From NCBI GenBank assembly GCA_036496285.1, contig DASXLI010000023.1, forward strand, positions 1 through 64,000: DNA of 64,000 nt. Direction: 5' to 3'. Below are positions 7,046 through 16,900 of the stretch, in pieces; within the stretch, counting starts at the first letter, position 1, and each line of letters opens with the position of its first letter. The notes beneath the pieces were generated by a model that worked only from the letters and a program-made list of their open reading frames with translations, did no database searches and was not told the DNA's origin. A program made the translations under genes and the position numbers. This DNA comes from DP-19 sp036496285. GTDB lineage: Bacteria > Desulfobacterota > Binatia > UTPRO1.

Positions 7046-8035
7046 CTAGGGCGCGGCCGGCGATGGGGCGGAGCCGCCCGCGGGTGCGGCGCCGGCTGCG
7101 GGTGCGGAGACAGGCGGTGCGCCCGGCGGCGGCGCGCCGGGGATCTCGGTCGCTGCGAGCACGGCCTCGTCGACCTTGACGTTCGCCTTCTCGCGCAGAT
7201 CGTCCAGACGCTTCTGCGTCTCGTCCTGGCGCTTTTGGTTCATCAGGTTGACGCGGATGCGCTCCTTCACCTCTTCGAACGGCCGCTCGGTGCCTTCCTT
7301 GCGCTCGGTGAGCTTGATGATGTGGAAGCCGAACGGCGTCTTCACGACGTCGCTGATGTCACCCGGCTTCTCGAGCGCGAACGCCGCCTGCTCGAAGGGC
7401 GCGACCATGCGCCCCTGACCGAAGAAGCCGAGGTCGCCGCCACGCGCCGCGGTGGCGGTGTCGGTGGAGTTGGTCTTGGCCAGCTCCTCGAACTTCGACG
7501 GATCCTGCCGGAGCTCCTCGCGGATGCGCTTCGCCTGCTCCTCGTCCTTCACGAGGATGTGGCTCGCGCGGATCTGCGAGCCGGAGAACATGCGGCGGTT
7601 CTGCTCGTAGTAGCTCTTCACCTCCGCGTCGCTGATCTCGGGCGGCTCCTGGAAATCCTTCATCACCCGCTGCACGACCAGCCGCCGGCGTAGCTCGTCG
7701 ACCTGACGCTCGACCTCCGGGTCCTTGTCGTAGCCATGTGCGCTGCCCGCCGACGCGAGGAGGTCGTTGAGGATGTAGTTGTCGACGAACTGGCGCTTGC
7801 GCTCCGGCGTCGTGAGCTGCGTGCGCGAGCGCGGCGGGAGCCGATCGAGCTCGCGTGCGAAGTCGGCCTGCGTGAACGTCTTGTTCGCGTAGGAGGCGAT
7901 CACCTTGCCGCCACCAGACTGCGCTGCCGGCGGCGCGGCCGACGCGGCGGCCGCTGGCTTGTGCTCCGACGCATCGCGCGAGCACGCTGCGAGCGCGGCG
8001 AGCGCCATTGCCGCGACGATCCTCGACTTCGGCAT
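7046..8035 (-). CDS. PpiC/SurA-type parvulin peptidyl-prolyl isomerase lipoprotein
   Basis: A 329-aa exported chaperone with a lipobox LAAC (Cys18). An N-terminal helical chaperone region (about 45-150) precedes one parvulin domain (about 154-245) with the family motifs ASHILVKDEEQA, GGDLGFFGQG and PFGFHIIKL. A helical tail (250-295) and an Ala/Pro-rich end follow. It should catalyse prolyl isomerisation during folding of exported proteins, like PrsA or SurA. The ATG has no ribosome site before it; a good promoter (8044-8072) sits so close that the transcript may be leaderless. It is convergent with the YcnI-like gene, with 4 bases between the stops. Confidence 0.88.
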   Translation of the reverse strand: MPKSRIVAAMALAALAACSRDASEHKPAAAASAAPPAAQSGGGKVIASYANKTFTQADFARELDRLPPRSRTQLTTPERKRQFVDNYILNDLLASAGSAHGYDKDPEVERQVDELRRRLVVQRVMKDFQEPPEISDAEVKSYYEQNRRMFSGSQIRASHILVKDEEQAKRIREELRQDPSKFEELAKTNSTDTATAARGGDLGFFGQGRMVAPFEQAAFALEKPGDISDVVKTPFGFHIIKLTERKEGTERPFEEVKERIRVNLMNQKRQDETQKRLDDLREKANVKVDEAVLAATEIPGAPPPGAPPVSAPAAGAAPAGGSAPSPAAP

Positions 8036-8043
8036 GGGCGCGG

Positions 8044-8072
8044 ACTGTAGGAACTCCCTATAGCGAAGTCAA
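8044..8072 (-). promoter_or_regulatory. Sigma70-like promoter of the parvulin gene
   Basis: TTGACT, a 17-base spacer and TACAGT read on the minus strand. The -10 box ends 8 bases before the ATG at 8035, so the predicted transcript starts almost at the initiation codon. Confidence 0.6.
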
Positions 8073-8088
8073 TTCGGGTGAACTCGCG

Positions 8089-8117
8089 TTGACTGGGCAA
8101 AACGGCGCGAGTACCAT
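8089..8117 (+). promoter_or_regulatory. Sigma70-like promoter of the 87-aa gene
   Basis: TTGACT, a 17-base spacer and TACCAT lie about 50 bases upstream of the ATG at 8169, which has its own GAGGAGG site. It is back to back with the parvulin promoter. Confidence 0.55.
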
Positions 8118-8168
8118 CCATCTTCTTTCGACCGGCCACGACCCGAATCCCCCGAGGAGGATCCCCCC

Positions 8169-8432
8169 ATGGAGCAGATGCTCGAACAAGCGGAAGCCGT
8201 GCTCCGCTTTTCAGGTGAAGTACAACGCCGCATGTCCGAGGTCGGTGTCGAGGGCATCGGCGGCGTGATGGGACTGTACGCGAAGCTGCGCAGTGCGCTC
8301 GAGCGCGTCTCGCACGACGAGCTCGACTGGGCGGCGTCCGAGGTGACGCGCGTGCTCGACAGCCTGAACCGGATCAACGACGAGTTGAAGCGTCTGAAGA
8401 CGCTGAAGCTGAGCCTCGAGACGGGGCACTGA
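8169..8432 (+). CDS. Small helical/coiled-coil protein of unknown function
   Basis: An 87-aa charged protein preceded by a strong GAGGAGG site. The C-terminal part (SEVTRVLDSLNRINDELKRL, about residues 57-76) has heptad spacing of Leu/Ile and probably forms a coiled coil. There are no cysteines, signal peptide or membrane span, so it should be cytoplasmic. I do not recognise the family. Its 3' end overlaps the convergent VanZ-like gene by 59 bases. Confidence 0.7.
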   Translation: MEQMLEQAEAVLRFSGEVQRRMSEVGVEGIGGVMGLYAKLRSALERVSHDELDWAASEVTRVLDSLNRINDELKRLKTLKLSLETGH

Positions 8433-8904
8433 TCCCGGGCGCCGGGAGCTCCGTCCCCGTCGTGGACGGGCTCCCCGAGCGCCACGCGCGCAGCAGCAAC
8501 GCTCCGACGGTTGCGCCCGTCGTATCGAGCAAGCTGTCGTAGAGCGACCCGGTCCGCTTCGGGACGAAGAGCTGGTGCAGCTCGTCGAGACACGCGTAGA
8601 CGGCGCACCAGAGGATCACCTTGGCGAGCAGCCCGGGTGACGGGCGCACGCCGGGCTCGGTGAGCGCCCGGCAGAGCAAAATCGCCAGGACCGCGTACTC
8701 GAGGAAGTGCGCGTTCTTGCGGATGATCGTGTGCGCGAAGCGGAACGTCTCCGGCGAGAGCTCGCCGAAGAAGTAGCGCAGCACGGGATCGATGTAGGAG
8801 TTCGTCGACTGGGCCGAGAAGGCGCCGGTCGAGAACCACGAGATGCACGTCGCCCACACCACCACGGGCGCCCAGCGCGCGATCGGTCCGCGCGTCGGGC
8901 GCAC
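8374..8904 (-). CDS. VanZ-like membrane protein
   Basis: About 176 aa with the layout of VanZ-like proteins: a first membrane helix (APVVVWATCISWFSTG), then HTIIRKNAHFLEYAVLAILL (an essential-looking KxxHFxEY motif), a third helix, and YACLDELHQLFVPKRTGSLYD followed by TGATVGALLL. The D-E-x-H-Q and R-x-G-x-x-x-D motifs are the family signature. VanZ confers low-level teicoplanin resistance in enterococci, but the role of most homologues is unknown. I use the GTG at 8904, right after the upstream stop; a TTG at 8943 would overlap the upstream gene. Confidence 0.8.
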   Translation of the reverse strand: MRPTRGPIARWAPVVVWATCISWFSTGAFSAQSTNSYIDPVLRYFFGELSPETFRFAHTIIRKNAHFLEYAVLAILLCRALTEPGVRPSPGLLAKVILWCAVYACLDELHQLFVPKRTGSLYDSLLDTTGATVGALLLRAWRSGSPSTTGTELPAPGISAPSRGSASASSDASTRR

Positions 8905-8911
8905 GCGTAGC

Positions 8912-9193
8912 TCAGATGAGCTGATCGATGGCGCGGTTGACAACCGCCAGGACCTCCTCGCCGAACTCCGCGTCGAGGAAGTCCTCGAGCTTCGGGCGCT
9001 GGCTGACGTACTTGCGCTCGGCGTCCGGCGCCGCCGATTGCTCCTGCGCGAGCGAGGTGCCCGACATCAGGTCGAGGAACTCGAGCACTCCGCCGCACTC
9101 CTGCTTGCCCCAGTCACGCTCCAGCTTCTGATCGAGTGCGAGGCGCAGGGTGAGGTAGCAGAGGCGGTAACGCATGTCTTCGGTGAGCTCCAT
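8912..9193 (-). CDS. Conserved hypothetical 93-aa protein
   Basis: The protein begins MELTEDMRYRLCYLTLRLAL and has an acidic, helical, cytoplasmic-looking sequence with two cysteines. AGGATC lies before the ATG. It starts 40 bases after the VKOR-DsbA gene ends and its stop is 8 bases before the VanZ-like start, so the three probably form one minus-strand operon. No domain is recognised. Confidence 0.65.
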   Translation of the reverse strand: MELTEDMRYRLCYLTLRLALDQKLERDWGKQECGGVLEFLDLMSGTSLAQEQSAAPDAERKYVSQRPKLEDFLDAEFGEEVLAVVNRAIDQLI

Positions 9194-9232
9194 GAAGGAA
9201 GATCCTTTCTCGCCGGCGCTTGGTGACGCCGG

Positions 9233-10483
9233 TCAGCCGTGGTGCTCCAGGGCGACCACGTAGTCGTAGAGCGAGCGGTCGAGCGCACCCTCGACCGGCC
9301 GGCGATTGATGAACATGGTGGGCGTCGATTTCACCCCGAGCCGCGCGCCCTCCGCGGTGTCGGCGACGACGCGTTCGCGCGCCGTCGCGTCGTCGAGGCA
9401 GGCCGTGAACGCGCCACGCTCGATGCCGAGATCGGCGGCCGTGTCGATGAGCTGTGCGCGGGCGAGGCGGTCCTGCCCGGCGAAGAGGCGGTCGTGGTAC
9501 TCCCAGAACCGGCCGAAGCGCGCCGCGCACTCGGCCGCGACGGCGGCGTCGCAGGCGAACGTGTGGACCGTCGTCGTGACGTGCGTATTGCACGAGGTGT
9601 CGAGGGGGAAGTGGTGGAACTCGACCCGGATGAGTCCCTCGTGCTGCGCCTCGACGTCCCGCAGGTCGCGGAAGGCCTTGCCGCAGAAGTTGCATTCGAA
9701 GTCGGAGAACTCGACCACGGTGATCGCCGCGTCGGCCGGGCCACGCACGTGTTGCGCCGGTGGGATTCCCTCGGCGAGCGGCAGCCCAGTGTACCACTTG
9801 TAGAAATCAGGGTTCTTCGTCTCGACGTCGGACGGTGTGAGATCGTGGCTCGTGGCGTGCGAGCGATGCTGCGCCGCGCCCAGGAGCGCGAGCGCGGTGG
9901 TCAGGAGGGCGGCGCCGCCCGCGAGCTGGCGCGCCGTGACCGTCGGCGTGCCCGGCTCGGTCTCGGCACGCACGATCCGCCAGGCGAGGACGGCGAGGAT
10001 GCCGTTCAGGAGGTAGAGGCCGCTGCAGAGCAGGCAGACGGCCCCGATCTCGAAGGCGGCGAGCGCCGCCATGTAGAGCGAAAAGGCGAGGCTCCAGATC
10101 GAGAGACCGAGAAGCCCTGCGGTTGCGCGCCCGCGCGCCAGGCCGCTCGTGCGTACCCGCACGACGAGCAGTGCGCTCAGCACGAGGTAGGTGAGGAGCG
10201 CCCAGACGACGACGGGCAGCCCGAGGAGCATGCCGTAGGCGCTGCTGAGCACGACGTCGCAATTGACCCGCGTGCCGACGTTGCAGAAGCTCGCGTACGC
10301 CCCATGGGTCGCGGTGAGCTGCTCGTGCACCCAGAGGATCGCGAGGCTGAGCACGAGCGCCAGCGCGAGCGCCAGGGCGTACCCGCGCTCGAGAGCCGCC
10401 GGCGCGCGTCTCGTGCCCGGCGCGGCGACTGGAGAGCCCGGACGGCGCCCGGGATCGCTCCGTTGCGCTCCCTTGCGCGCCAT
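9233..10483 (-). CDS. VKOR-DsbA fusion: quinone-linked disulfide-forming enzyme
   Basis: A 416-aa fusion of a vitamin K epoxide reductase-like membrane domain (about 33-205, five helices) with a periplasmic thioredoxin-fold domain (about 225-416). The VKOR part has the loop pair Cys67 and Cys75 (FCNVGTRVNC) and the active-site CLLC at 150-153. The DsbA-like part has CNFC at 264-267 and the cis-Pro segment KSTPTMF. Such fusions pass electrons from reduced DsbA to quinone and replace DsbB in actinobacteria, cyanobacteria and some proteobacteria. It is the likely source of oxidising power for the many Cys-rich exported proteins in this window. Confidence 0.92.
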   Translation of the reverse strand: MARKGAQRSDPGRRPGSPVAAPGTRRAPAALERGYALALALALVLSLAILWVHEQLTATHGAYASFCNVGTRVNCDVVLSSAYGMLLGLPVVVWALLTYLVLSALLVVRVRTSGLARGRATAGLLGLSIWSLAFSLYMAALAAFEIGAVCLLCSGLYLLNGILAVLAWRIVRAETEPGTPTVTARQLAGGAALLTTALALLGAAQHRSHATSHDLTPSDVETKNPDFYKWYTGLPLAEGIPPAQHVRGPADAAITVVEFSDFECNFCGKAFRDLRDVEAQHEGLIRVEFHHFPLDTSCNTHVTTTVHTFACDAAVAAECAARFGRFWEYHDRLFAGQDRLARAQLIDTAADLGIERGAFTACLDDATARERVVADTAEGARLGVKSTPTMFINRRPVEGALDRSLYDYVVALEHHG

Positions 10484-10555
10484 GCGGCCGGCATCTTAAC
10501 GGCGCGTCCCCGGCGTTTCAACAATGGTTCGCGCGGGCCGGACCCACAAACGGCA

Positions 10556-10587
10556 AGGAGGGAGCCGCCGGTCGGCGACTCCCTCCT
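10556..10587 (-). terminator. Hairpin after the DUF1302 gene
   Basis: AGGAGGGAG pairs with CTCCCTCCT around an inner CGCC/GGCG segment, starting about 40 bases after the DUF1302 stop. There is no strong T run. Confidence 0.45.
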
Positions 10588-10626
10588 CGCGAGCAGCCGG
10601 GCGCGCACGGCGCCCGGAGAAGCCGG

Positions 10627-12393
10627 TCAGAACTGGTACGTCAGGCGGAGCGACGTCTCCGAGCGGCCGCGCTGCGTGCCGAGGAGCCACGGATCGAACA
10701 CGCCCTTCTGTGTGTCGGATTGGCCCGGGATGAAGTAGCGCTGCGACAGGTCGACGATGAAGTTCGGCGTCACCACGTAGTCGATGTTCCAGAACGGGTA
10801 GACGCTGTTGCTGTTGACCGGGTCGTAGATGACGCCGAGCAGCGGTACCACCGACCCGCCCTTGTAGAAGGTGAAGATCGCGAGCGTGATGAGCGACTCC
10901 CAACTCCGCACGTCGTCGCGGAAGCTGCCATTGCCGTTCGGATCGTTGCACGGCTGATCCGGTGGGCCGCCGCAGAACGGACGGCTGCGCGAGCCCGCCG
11001 TCGGCAGGTCGAGCGCCGTGGTCAGCGTGTCCTTGTTGTGCATGATGTGATGGATGAACCACTGGCCGGTGATGAAGAACGTCGTCTTCTTGTTGAGCGA
11101 GCGGATCCACGTCGGCCGGTCGAACGCCAGCATGCCCTTCCAGTAGTCGCGCTTGATCGTGCCGGGGAGGTACGGCGCGAACGTGGTCTCGCGGTTGCGG
11201 TCGAGCATGCGGATGCCGAAGTCGTAGACCGTCTCCAGGCGGAAGATCATCTGCGTGTAGTTGCCCTCGAAGTAGTTGCCCGAGAGGCCGACCGTGCTGA
11301 TGTACGGCGTGATGTACTCGACCGGCAGGGTGTGCTTGGCGACCAGGTCGTTGGTGCGCGAGATGCCCTCCTGCGTCGGCTTGATGCCGCGCACCGGCGA
11401 GAACGGCGTGCCGTCGTCACCCGACCAGCGCTGGTAGAAGTAGTGCAGGCCGATCTGGGCGCCGTTCTCGAACACGCCCGACAGGCGGATGCCGAACTGG
11501 CTGTTCGACCACGGGGTACGGCTGTAGCTGCCCTGCTTGAAGAGGCTCGTGCCGTTCTGCAGGCGCTGGATGCCGGCGAAGGGCGCGAAGAACGCGCCGT
11601 CCTCGCGGTTGGTCAGGGGGTCCTGGATGCGCAGGCCCCACGGGCGCGGCAGGTAGCCGACCTTGACCGGCCGCCAGTCGCCCGGGTTCCAGTAGGCCTC
11701 GAGGAAGGTGTTCGAGACCGGGCCGACGCTCCCCATGTCCCACAGGCCCTTCAGCATCCAGAGCGGGATGCGGAGGTCGTCCCAGCCGAAGTTCGGCGGG
11801 GGAATCTCCTCGATGAAGTGCCACGAGGTGTTGAGCGGGTTGGCGCGGTCCAGCATGCGGAAGTCGTCGGCCTCGCCCCAGATGATCTGCTGCTTGCCGA
11901 GGCGGAAGCTGACCGGTACGGCGGCGAGCTTCACGTCCATGTATGCCTCGCGCAGCTCGTTCTCGAACTTGAGGGAGTCGAGGGCGTTCTGCGGGAGGTC
12001 GCTGAGCTCGCGGAGCGCCGCGCGGCTCGGCTTGCGGCCGCGGAAGTCGCGCTCACGGTTCGACGGCGTGGAGTCGTAGATCGAGTCGTAGACCCCGCGG
12101 TACAGCAGGAAGAGCTTCGAGCTCTGGATCCAGGGCAGCTCGAAGCGGTCGATCAGCTTGCCGCGCTGCAGCCAGTCCCAATCGACGCGGGCGCGGAACG
12201 TGTTGCGCTGCTGGACGAAGTGGTACTCGTCCACGTCCGGGTTGCGGACGATGTTCTGCGACTGGATGTTGCCCGACAGCTCGATCGGGCCGAATTTCTG
12301 CGTCGCCAGCGCCGGGATGGCACCGAGGAGCAGGATGGCAGCGAGCATCGCCGCCGTACGCCGCAACGTCACCTGGAAGCGCATCTCTCGCAT
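10627..12393 (-). CDS. DUF1302 outer-membrane beta-barrel protein
   Basis: A 588-aa exported protein. The ATG at 12393 follows a strong GAGGAGGT site, and the signal peptide (LRRTAAMLAAILLLGAIPALA) ends near residue 31. The rest is typical of DUF1302: KFGPIELSGNIQSQN at the start, SFRLGKQQIIWGEADDFRMLD in the middle, many alternating aromatic strands, and a C-terminal LRLTYQF ending in Phe, the usual barrel-assembly signal. DUF1302 proteins are porin-like and often occur with DUF1329 proteins and RND permeases for export of hydrophobic compounds; neither partner is seen here. It is preceded upstream by the first Cys-rich gene. Confidence 0.82.
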   Translation of the reverse strand: MREMRFQVTLRRTAAMLAAILLLGAIPALATQKFGPIELSGNIQSQNIVRNPDVDEYHFVQQRNTFRARVDWDWLQRGKLIDRFELPWIQSSKLFLLYRGVYDSIYDSTPSNRERDFRGRKPSRAALRELSDLPQNALDSLKFENELREAYMDVKLAAVPVSFRLGKQQIIWGEADDFRMLDRANPLNTSWHFIEEIPPPNFGWDDLRIPLWMLKGLWDMGSVGPVSNTFLEAYWNPGDWRPVKVGYLPRPWGLRIQDPLTNREDGAFFAPFAGIQRLQNGTSLFKQGSYSRTPWSNSQFGIRLSGVFENGAQIGLHYFYQRWSGDDGTPFSPVRGIKPTQEGISRTNDLVAKHTLPVEYITPYISTVGLSGNYFEGNYTQMIFRLETVYDFGIRMLDRNRETTFAPYLPGTIKRDYWKGMLAFDRPTWIRSLNKKTTFFITGQWFIHHIMHNKDTLTTALDLPTAGSRSRPFCGGPPDQPCNDPNGNGSFRDDVRSWESLITLAIFTFYKGGSVVPLLGVIYDPVNSNSVYPFWNIDYVVTPNFIVDLSQRYFIPGQSDTQKGVFDPWLLGTQRGRSETSLRLTYQF

Positions 12394-12432
12394 GACAACC
12401 TCCTCAACTACAGCGCGTTGCTGCTGCTCGCC

Positions 12433-12462
12433 GGCGGGCATGGCCGCGAAGCCATGCCCGCC
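12433..12462 (-). terminator. Hairpin after Cys-rich gene 1
   Basis: A perfect 12-bp stem (GGCGGGCATGGC / GCCATGCCCGCC) with a 6-base loop lies 12 bases past the stop of the gene at 12475-13692. Confidence 0.6.
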
Positions 12463-12474
12463 GACGCAACGTCG

Positions 12475-13692
12475 TTAGCGAGGTACCCGAAGGCTGCTGA
12501 CGGGCAGGGAGACCGTGCCCGGACCGGGGAGACCGGACACCGTGTTGATCGCGGGTGCCCGGGTCGCCGGGATGCAGAAGAAGCCGACCAGCGTGCCGTT
12601 CTGCGTGCCGCACTGGCCTGTACGGCTGATCGAGGTGCCGAAGCACGGACGGCTCTTGGCCTCGCACGTGCCGGAGCCGGGCTGGATGTCCTCGCAGTCG
12701 CCGGTGCCGTTGCCGGGATCGCAGGCACGTGCCGGCTCACCCGAGCATGCGCCGAACGTCGGATCGTCGCAGAAGCCGCTGTCGGGACAGGTGCCCTCGG
12801 GCGACGGCGCCGTGCAGGCGTTCGGCCGATCCTGCATCGGACAGTAGCAGTTGACGCCAAAGCGCGGCTGCGCGCATTGCACGGTGGCCGTCTGCGTGAC
12901 GGTTCCCGTGGTGAGCGGGGTGATGTCGATCGGTAGCTCGCCGACGCTGCTGGCGCTCGGCAAACAGTCGTTCGACGTGGGGCCGAACACGGGGCTGATG
13001 CCGCCGGTGTCGCAGGCGCCGCCCTTGTTCTTGCCGCTGTCGCAGGTGCCGCCCTTCACGCCGTCGTTCGGCGTCGCGTCGCCCATGCAGTTGGGACACG
13101 GCTTCTCGAGGATCTGCGCGAGGATGACCGACGAGGTCAGCTGCACCGAGGACTCGCCGCAGCCGGTCGCGCAGTTGTAGGTGCCGGTGACGCCCGCGCG
13201 GAAGACGTTGATGACGCAGGCCGGGACGCCGCCCGCGGCCAGCGGCAGTGGCGAGCCGAAGGCCGTGCCATTGAGGGCCGCGCCGTCGACCGTGCAGTCG
13301 TTGCCGACGCAGTCGAGGTTCACGGTGACCTTCGTCTGCTCGAGCGTCGGCTGGTTGTGCGCGATACCGGTCCAGCCGGTGTCGAGGTCGGAGCCGGCGC
13401 CACTCGTGATCGTGAGCGTCATGTGATCGCTCTCGCACTTGCTGGTGCCGCCACCCGTCGGCGTGGGTACGGGGGTCCCGCCCGTCGTCGGCGTCGGGCC
13501 GCTCGTCTCGGTCGTCGGCGTCGCGACGACTCCCGGCGTACTCGTCGTTACGACGGGCGTGGATGTCTTGACGGGCGTCGCCGTCGGACCACCGGTGTTG
13601 TCGTTGCCGTGACGACCGTTATCTTGTCCGCAGCCTGCGGCGCAGAGCGCCGCTACGAGAGTGACGGCCGCGACGCACGTCGAAATTTTCAT
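12475..13692 (-). CDS. Cys-rich exported family, member 1 (lipoprotein, 405 aa)
   Basis: The smallest member of an eight-gene family in this window. GGAGGA precedes the ATG at 13692. A signal peptide with lipobox CAAGC (Cys21) is followed by a Thr/Pro-rich linker (about 33-85) and one Cys-rich C-terminal module. Family signatures visible here are SDLDTGWTGIAHN, FGSPLPLAAGGVPACVINVF, KPCPNCMGD, a CYC pair, FFCIPATRAPAIN and SGLPGPGTVSLP near the end. I count 27 cysteines in all. It should be anchored in a membrane by its lipid and folded outside the cytoplasm with many disulfides. The function is unknown. It has its own promoter (13741-13770) and hairpin, so it is probably monocistronic. Confidence 0.75.
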   Translation of the reverse strand: MKISTCVAAVTLVAALCAAGCGQDNGRHGNDNTGGPTATPVKTSTPVVTTSTPGVVATPTTETSGPTPTTGGTPVPTPTGGGTSKCESDHMTLTITSGAGSDLDTGWTGIAHNQPTLEQTKVTVNLDCVGNDCTVDGAALNGTAFGSPLPLAAGGVPACVINVFRAGVTGTYNCATGCGESSVQLTSSVILAQILEKPCPNCMGDATPNDGVKGGTCDSGKNKGGACDTGGISPVFGPTSNDCLPSASSVGELPIDITPLTTGTVTQTATVQCAQPRFGVNCYCPMQDRPNACTAPSPEGTCPDSGFCDDPTFGACSGEPARACDPGNGTGDCEDIQPGSGTCEAKSRPCFGTSISRTGQCGTQNGTLVGFFCIPATRAPAINTVSGLPGPGTVSLPVSSLRVPR

Positions 13693-13740
13693 GGCATCTC
13701 CTCCTTGAGGGGGCACGGACGCTCAGCCCGAGCGTTCGCT

Positions 13741-13770
13741 GCGATAGCAAACGGGCAATTTCAGTGTCAA
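13741..13770 (-). promoter_or_regulatory. Promoter of Cys-rich gene 1
   Basis: On the minus strand TTGACA is followed by 18 bases and TATCGC, with a TTTGCTA extended -10. The same layout recurs upstream of five other family members. Confidence 0.6.
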
Positions 13771-13952
13771 GCAACTCAGCGAACCAGCTAGACTATCCTG
13801 CCCGTGTCTGCGACCAGTCAAGGCGCGGCGCACCCCATACGAGGAAACTAGTCGCTTCCGGAATGCCCATGCCCCGCGACTTTCAATTAACGAAACCCTG
13901 TGCTTTAGAGTCCGATGCGCATGGGTTTCGACCGCGGCGGGTGCAGAATCCG

Positions 13953-16900
13953 ATGAGACGCGTGCGCCGAGCGCGTGCGCTCGCCTGGACGGCAGTTGCG
14001 TTCGCCGTCCTGCTCGTCCTGGTTCCGGGAACAGCCCGTCCGGACGAGAATTTCGTCCAGAACGGCGACTTCGCCCGCGGCAACGGCAGCACGCCGGACG
14101 AGTGGCGCACCGACCGCTGGGATACGGGCGCCGGCGCGACCGACTTCATGTGGAAGCCCCCGGCCGGCGGACAGCCCGCCCAGGCGGGCATCAAGAACAC
14201 GAAGCCGAACGACGCGCGCTTCGTCCAGGACGTCCACGTCCGCGAGCAGACCTGGTACCACATCAGCGGGAAGATCCGCACCGACAACGTCGGCCTGGGG
14301 GCGATCGGTGCCTACCTCTCCTTGATGGAGGGCTTCCAGAACACCCAGGACCTGAAGGGCACCCACGCCGACTGGGAGACGGCCGAGATGTGGGTGAAGA
14401 CGGAGAAGTGGCAGGACCGTCTCCAGGTCGCCCTGCGGCTCGGCGGGTACAGCAGCCTGAACACGGGCGAGGCCTGGTTCTCCGACGTCGTCGTCGAGTC
14501 GGTCTCCGGTCCGCCGCCGAACGCGAAGAACGTCTACCAGCCGGCCGAGCGCCAGGGCGGCATCCAGCCGCTCGGGCTCTGGGCGCTGATCCTCCTCTTC
14601 AGCCTGCTGACCGCGGCGCTCTGGTACTACCTGCGCCGGCCACCGGGCGGCGAGGATCGCGGCACCCCGGGCGAGAAGATGGCCCTGGCAGGCATCCTGA
14701 TCGCGCTCGTGATCGTGAAGGTCGTGATCGCGCCCTATTTCGGCTACGCGACGGACCTCGGCACGTACAAGGCGTGGGCGGCCCGCCTCGCCGACGGCGG
14801 GCCGAGCGAGTTCTACTCGCCCAACTACTTCGCCGACTACCCGCCCGGCTACATGTACGTGCTGTGGCTCCTCGGCAGCATCTACAAGGGGCTGCACATC
14901 AGCACGGCCGGCGCGCTCTCGACGGTCATCGTCAAGCTGCCGTCGATCCTGACCGACCTCTTCACGAGCTGGCTCCTCTGGGTGCTGCTCCGCCCGCGGG
15001 TCGAGCGCCGCCTCACCTGGATCATCGTGCTGGCGTACACGTTGAATCCCGCCGTGTTCTTCAACTCCGCCATCTGGGGCCAGACCGACTCGTTCTTCAC
15101 GCTCGAGCTCTTCCTCGGCGTGCTCCTGCTGCTGCAGCGCCAGATCGCCTTCGGCTGGGCGCTCGTCGTGGTCGCTGCGCTCACCAAGCCGCAGGCGCTG
15201 ATTTTCATGCCGCTCCTCGCGTCGTACTGGGCGAACTGGGACCGGCCGGAGCGGCCCCTCGTCGCCGCCGGCAGCGGCCTCGCCGTGGCGGCGCTCCTCG
15301 TGCTGCCGTTCATGGAGCCGTTCGGGCTCTACGGCCTCTACGCCAAGACCGCCGCCTACTATGCCGAGACGTCGGTCAACGCGTTCAACGCGATGGCGCT
15401 TCTCGGCGGCTTCCGCCAGTCGGACGGCGGCGTCCTCCTGTTCGCCACCTACAAGACGTGGGCGCTCGCGCTCGTGCTCATGTTCTTCGCGTTCATCGCC
15501 TATCTGATCTCGCGCCGGCGCGACGCTGAGATGTATCTCTATCTCTGCTTCCTCTTGCCGTTCGGCTTCTTCATGTTCTCGACGCGCATGCACGAGCGCT
15601 ATCTCTTCCCGTGCCTGCTCTTCCTGACCCCGCTCCTGGCGCGCCGGCCGCGCCTCTGGGTGCTGTTTGCCGGCCTCACGGTCACGTACTATTGCAACCT
15701 CGCGTACATCCTGCACGCGCTGAACGCGAACAAGTTCCTGGAGGCATACGACCCGTTCGGCGTCGCGGTGTCGGTGGTGAATGTCGGGCTCCTCGGCCTC
15801 GCGCTGTTCGAGGGCGTCGCGCTCTCGCAGAGCGAGCCGGAGCCGCTGCCGATTCCCGAGTGGGCGGACGAGGTCGCCGAAGGCGCGGAGGACGTCGAGC
15901 CCGCGGCGGCCGTCCGTCCCGTGGCGGCGCAGGTCGTCGCGAAGAGCGCGACCCAGGCCAAGCGTCCCGCCAAGGGCGCGCCGTCCGCCCGCCCGCCCGC
16001 CGGACGGCAGCCCGTACCGCCGAAGCCCCCCGAGAAGCGCGCGCCACGCCAGGCGCTCTGGGAGGTCGAGGCCGGCGCCGAGAAGTTCCGGCTGCGCCGC
16101 ATCGACTGGGCGCTCGCGCTCCTGCTCGTGGTGATCGCCGGCGGCCTGCGCTTCTACCATCTCAGCCAGCCGAACGAGCTCGTGTTCGACGAGGTCTACT
16201 TCGTCGAGCAGGGCAAGAACTACCTGCGCGGCAAGGAGTTCATGGACCCGCATCCGCCGCTCGCCAAGCTCGCGATCGGCGCGAGCGTCGCCCTCTTCGG
16301 CGGCGAGTCGAGCGGCTACCGCGTCTTCAACGCGGTCTGCGGCACTCTGATCGTCGGGGTGGCGTACCTGACGGGCCGGAAGCTCCTCGGCGACGGCCTG
16401 GCGGCGTTCGTGACCGCTGCGGCGGTGACGATGGACGGTCTTTTCATCGTCGACTCGCGCATCGCCGTCATCGACATCTGGTACGTCACGTTCGGCGCGA
16501 TCTCCTACCTGCTGCTCTTCGAGTACCTGCGCACGCCGCCGGAGCGGCGCCAGCCGACGATCCTGGTCGGGCTCGGGTTCGCGCTCGGGCTGAACCTCGC
16601 CTCGAAGCTCTTCATTCCCGCGTTCACCTGGCTGACGGTCGTCGTGTTCCTCTCGATCCTCTCGGTGCGCGCCGAGCGGCTGCACCGGGCGTCGCACGTC
16701 TTGCAGCGCGGCCTCGCGCCCGCCGCGCTCGTGACCTGCGCCGCCGTCGCCACCTACCTCGCCGTCTACCTGCCGAACTACTACCTCGGCTGGTGGACGA
16801 GCGTCATGGACATCCCGAAGTACTTCAAGGACGTGATCGGCTACGAGGCGGCAGTCGCGAACGCGACGCATCCGTACTCGTCGAAGTGGTGGACGTGGCC

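Noticed and set aside
10720..12936. Long plus-strand frame (738 codons) opposite the DUF1302 gene
   Set aside because: It runs through two well-supported genes and its Arg/Val/Asp-rich sequence resembles no protein.
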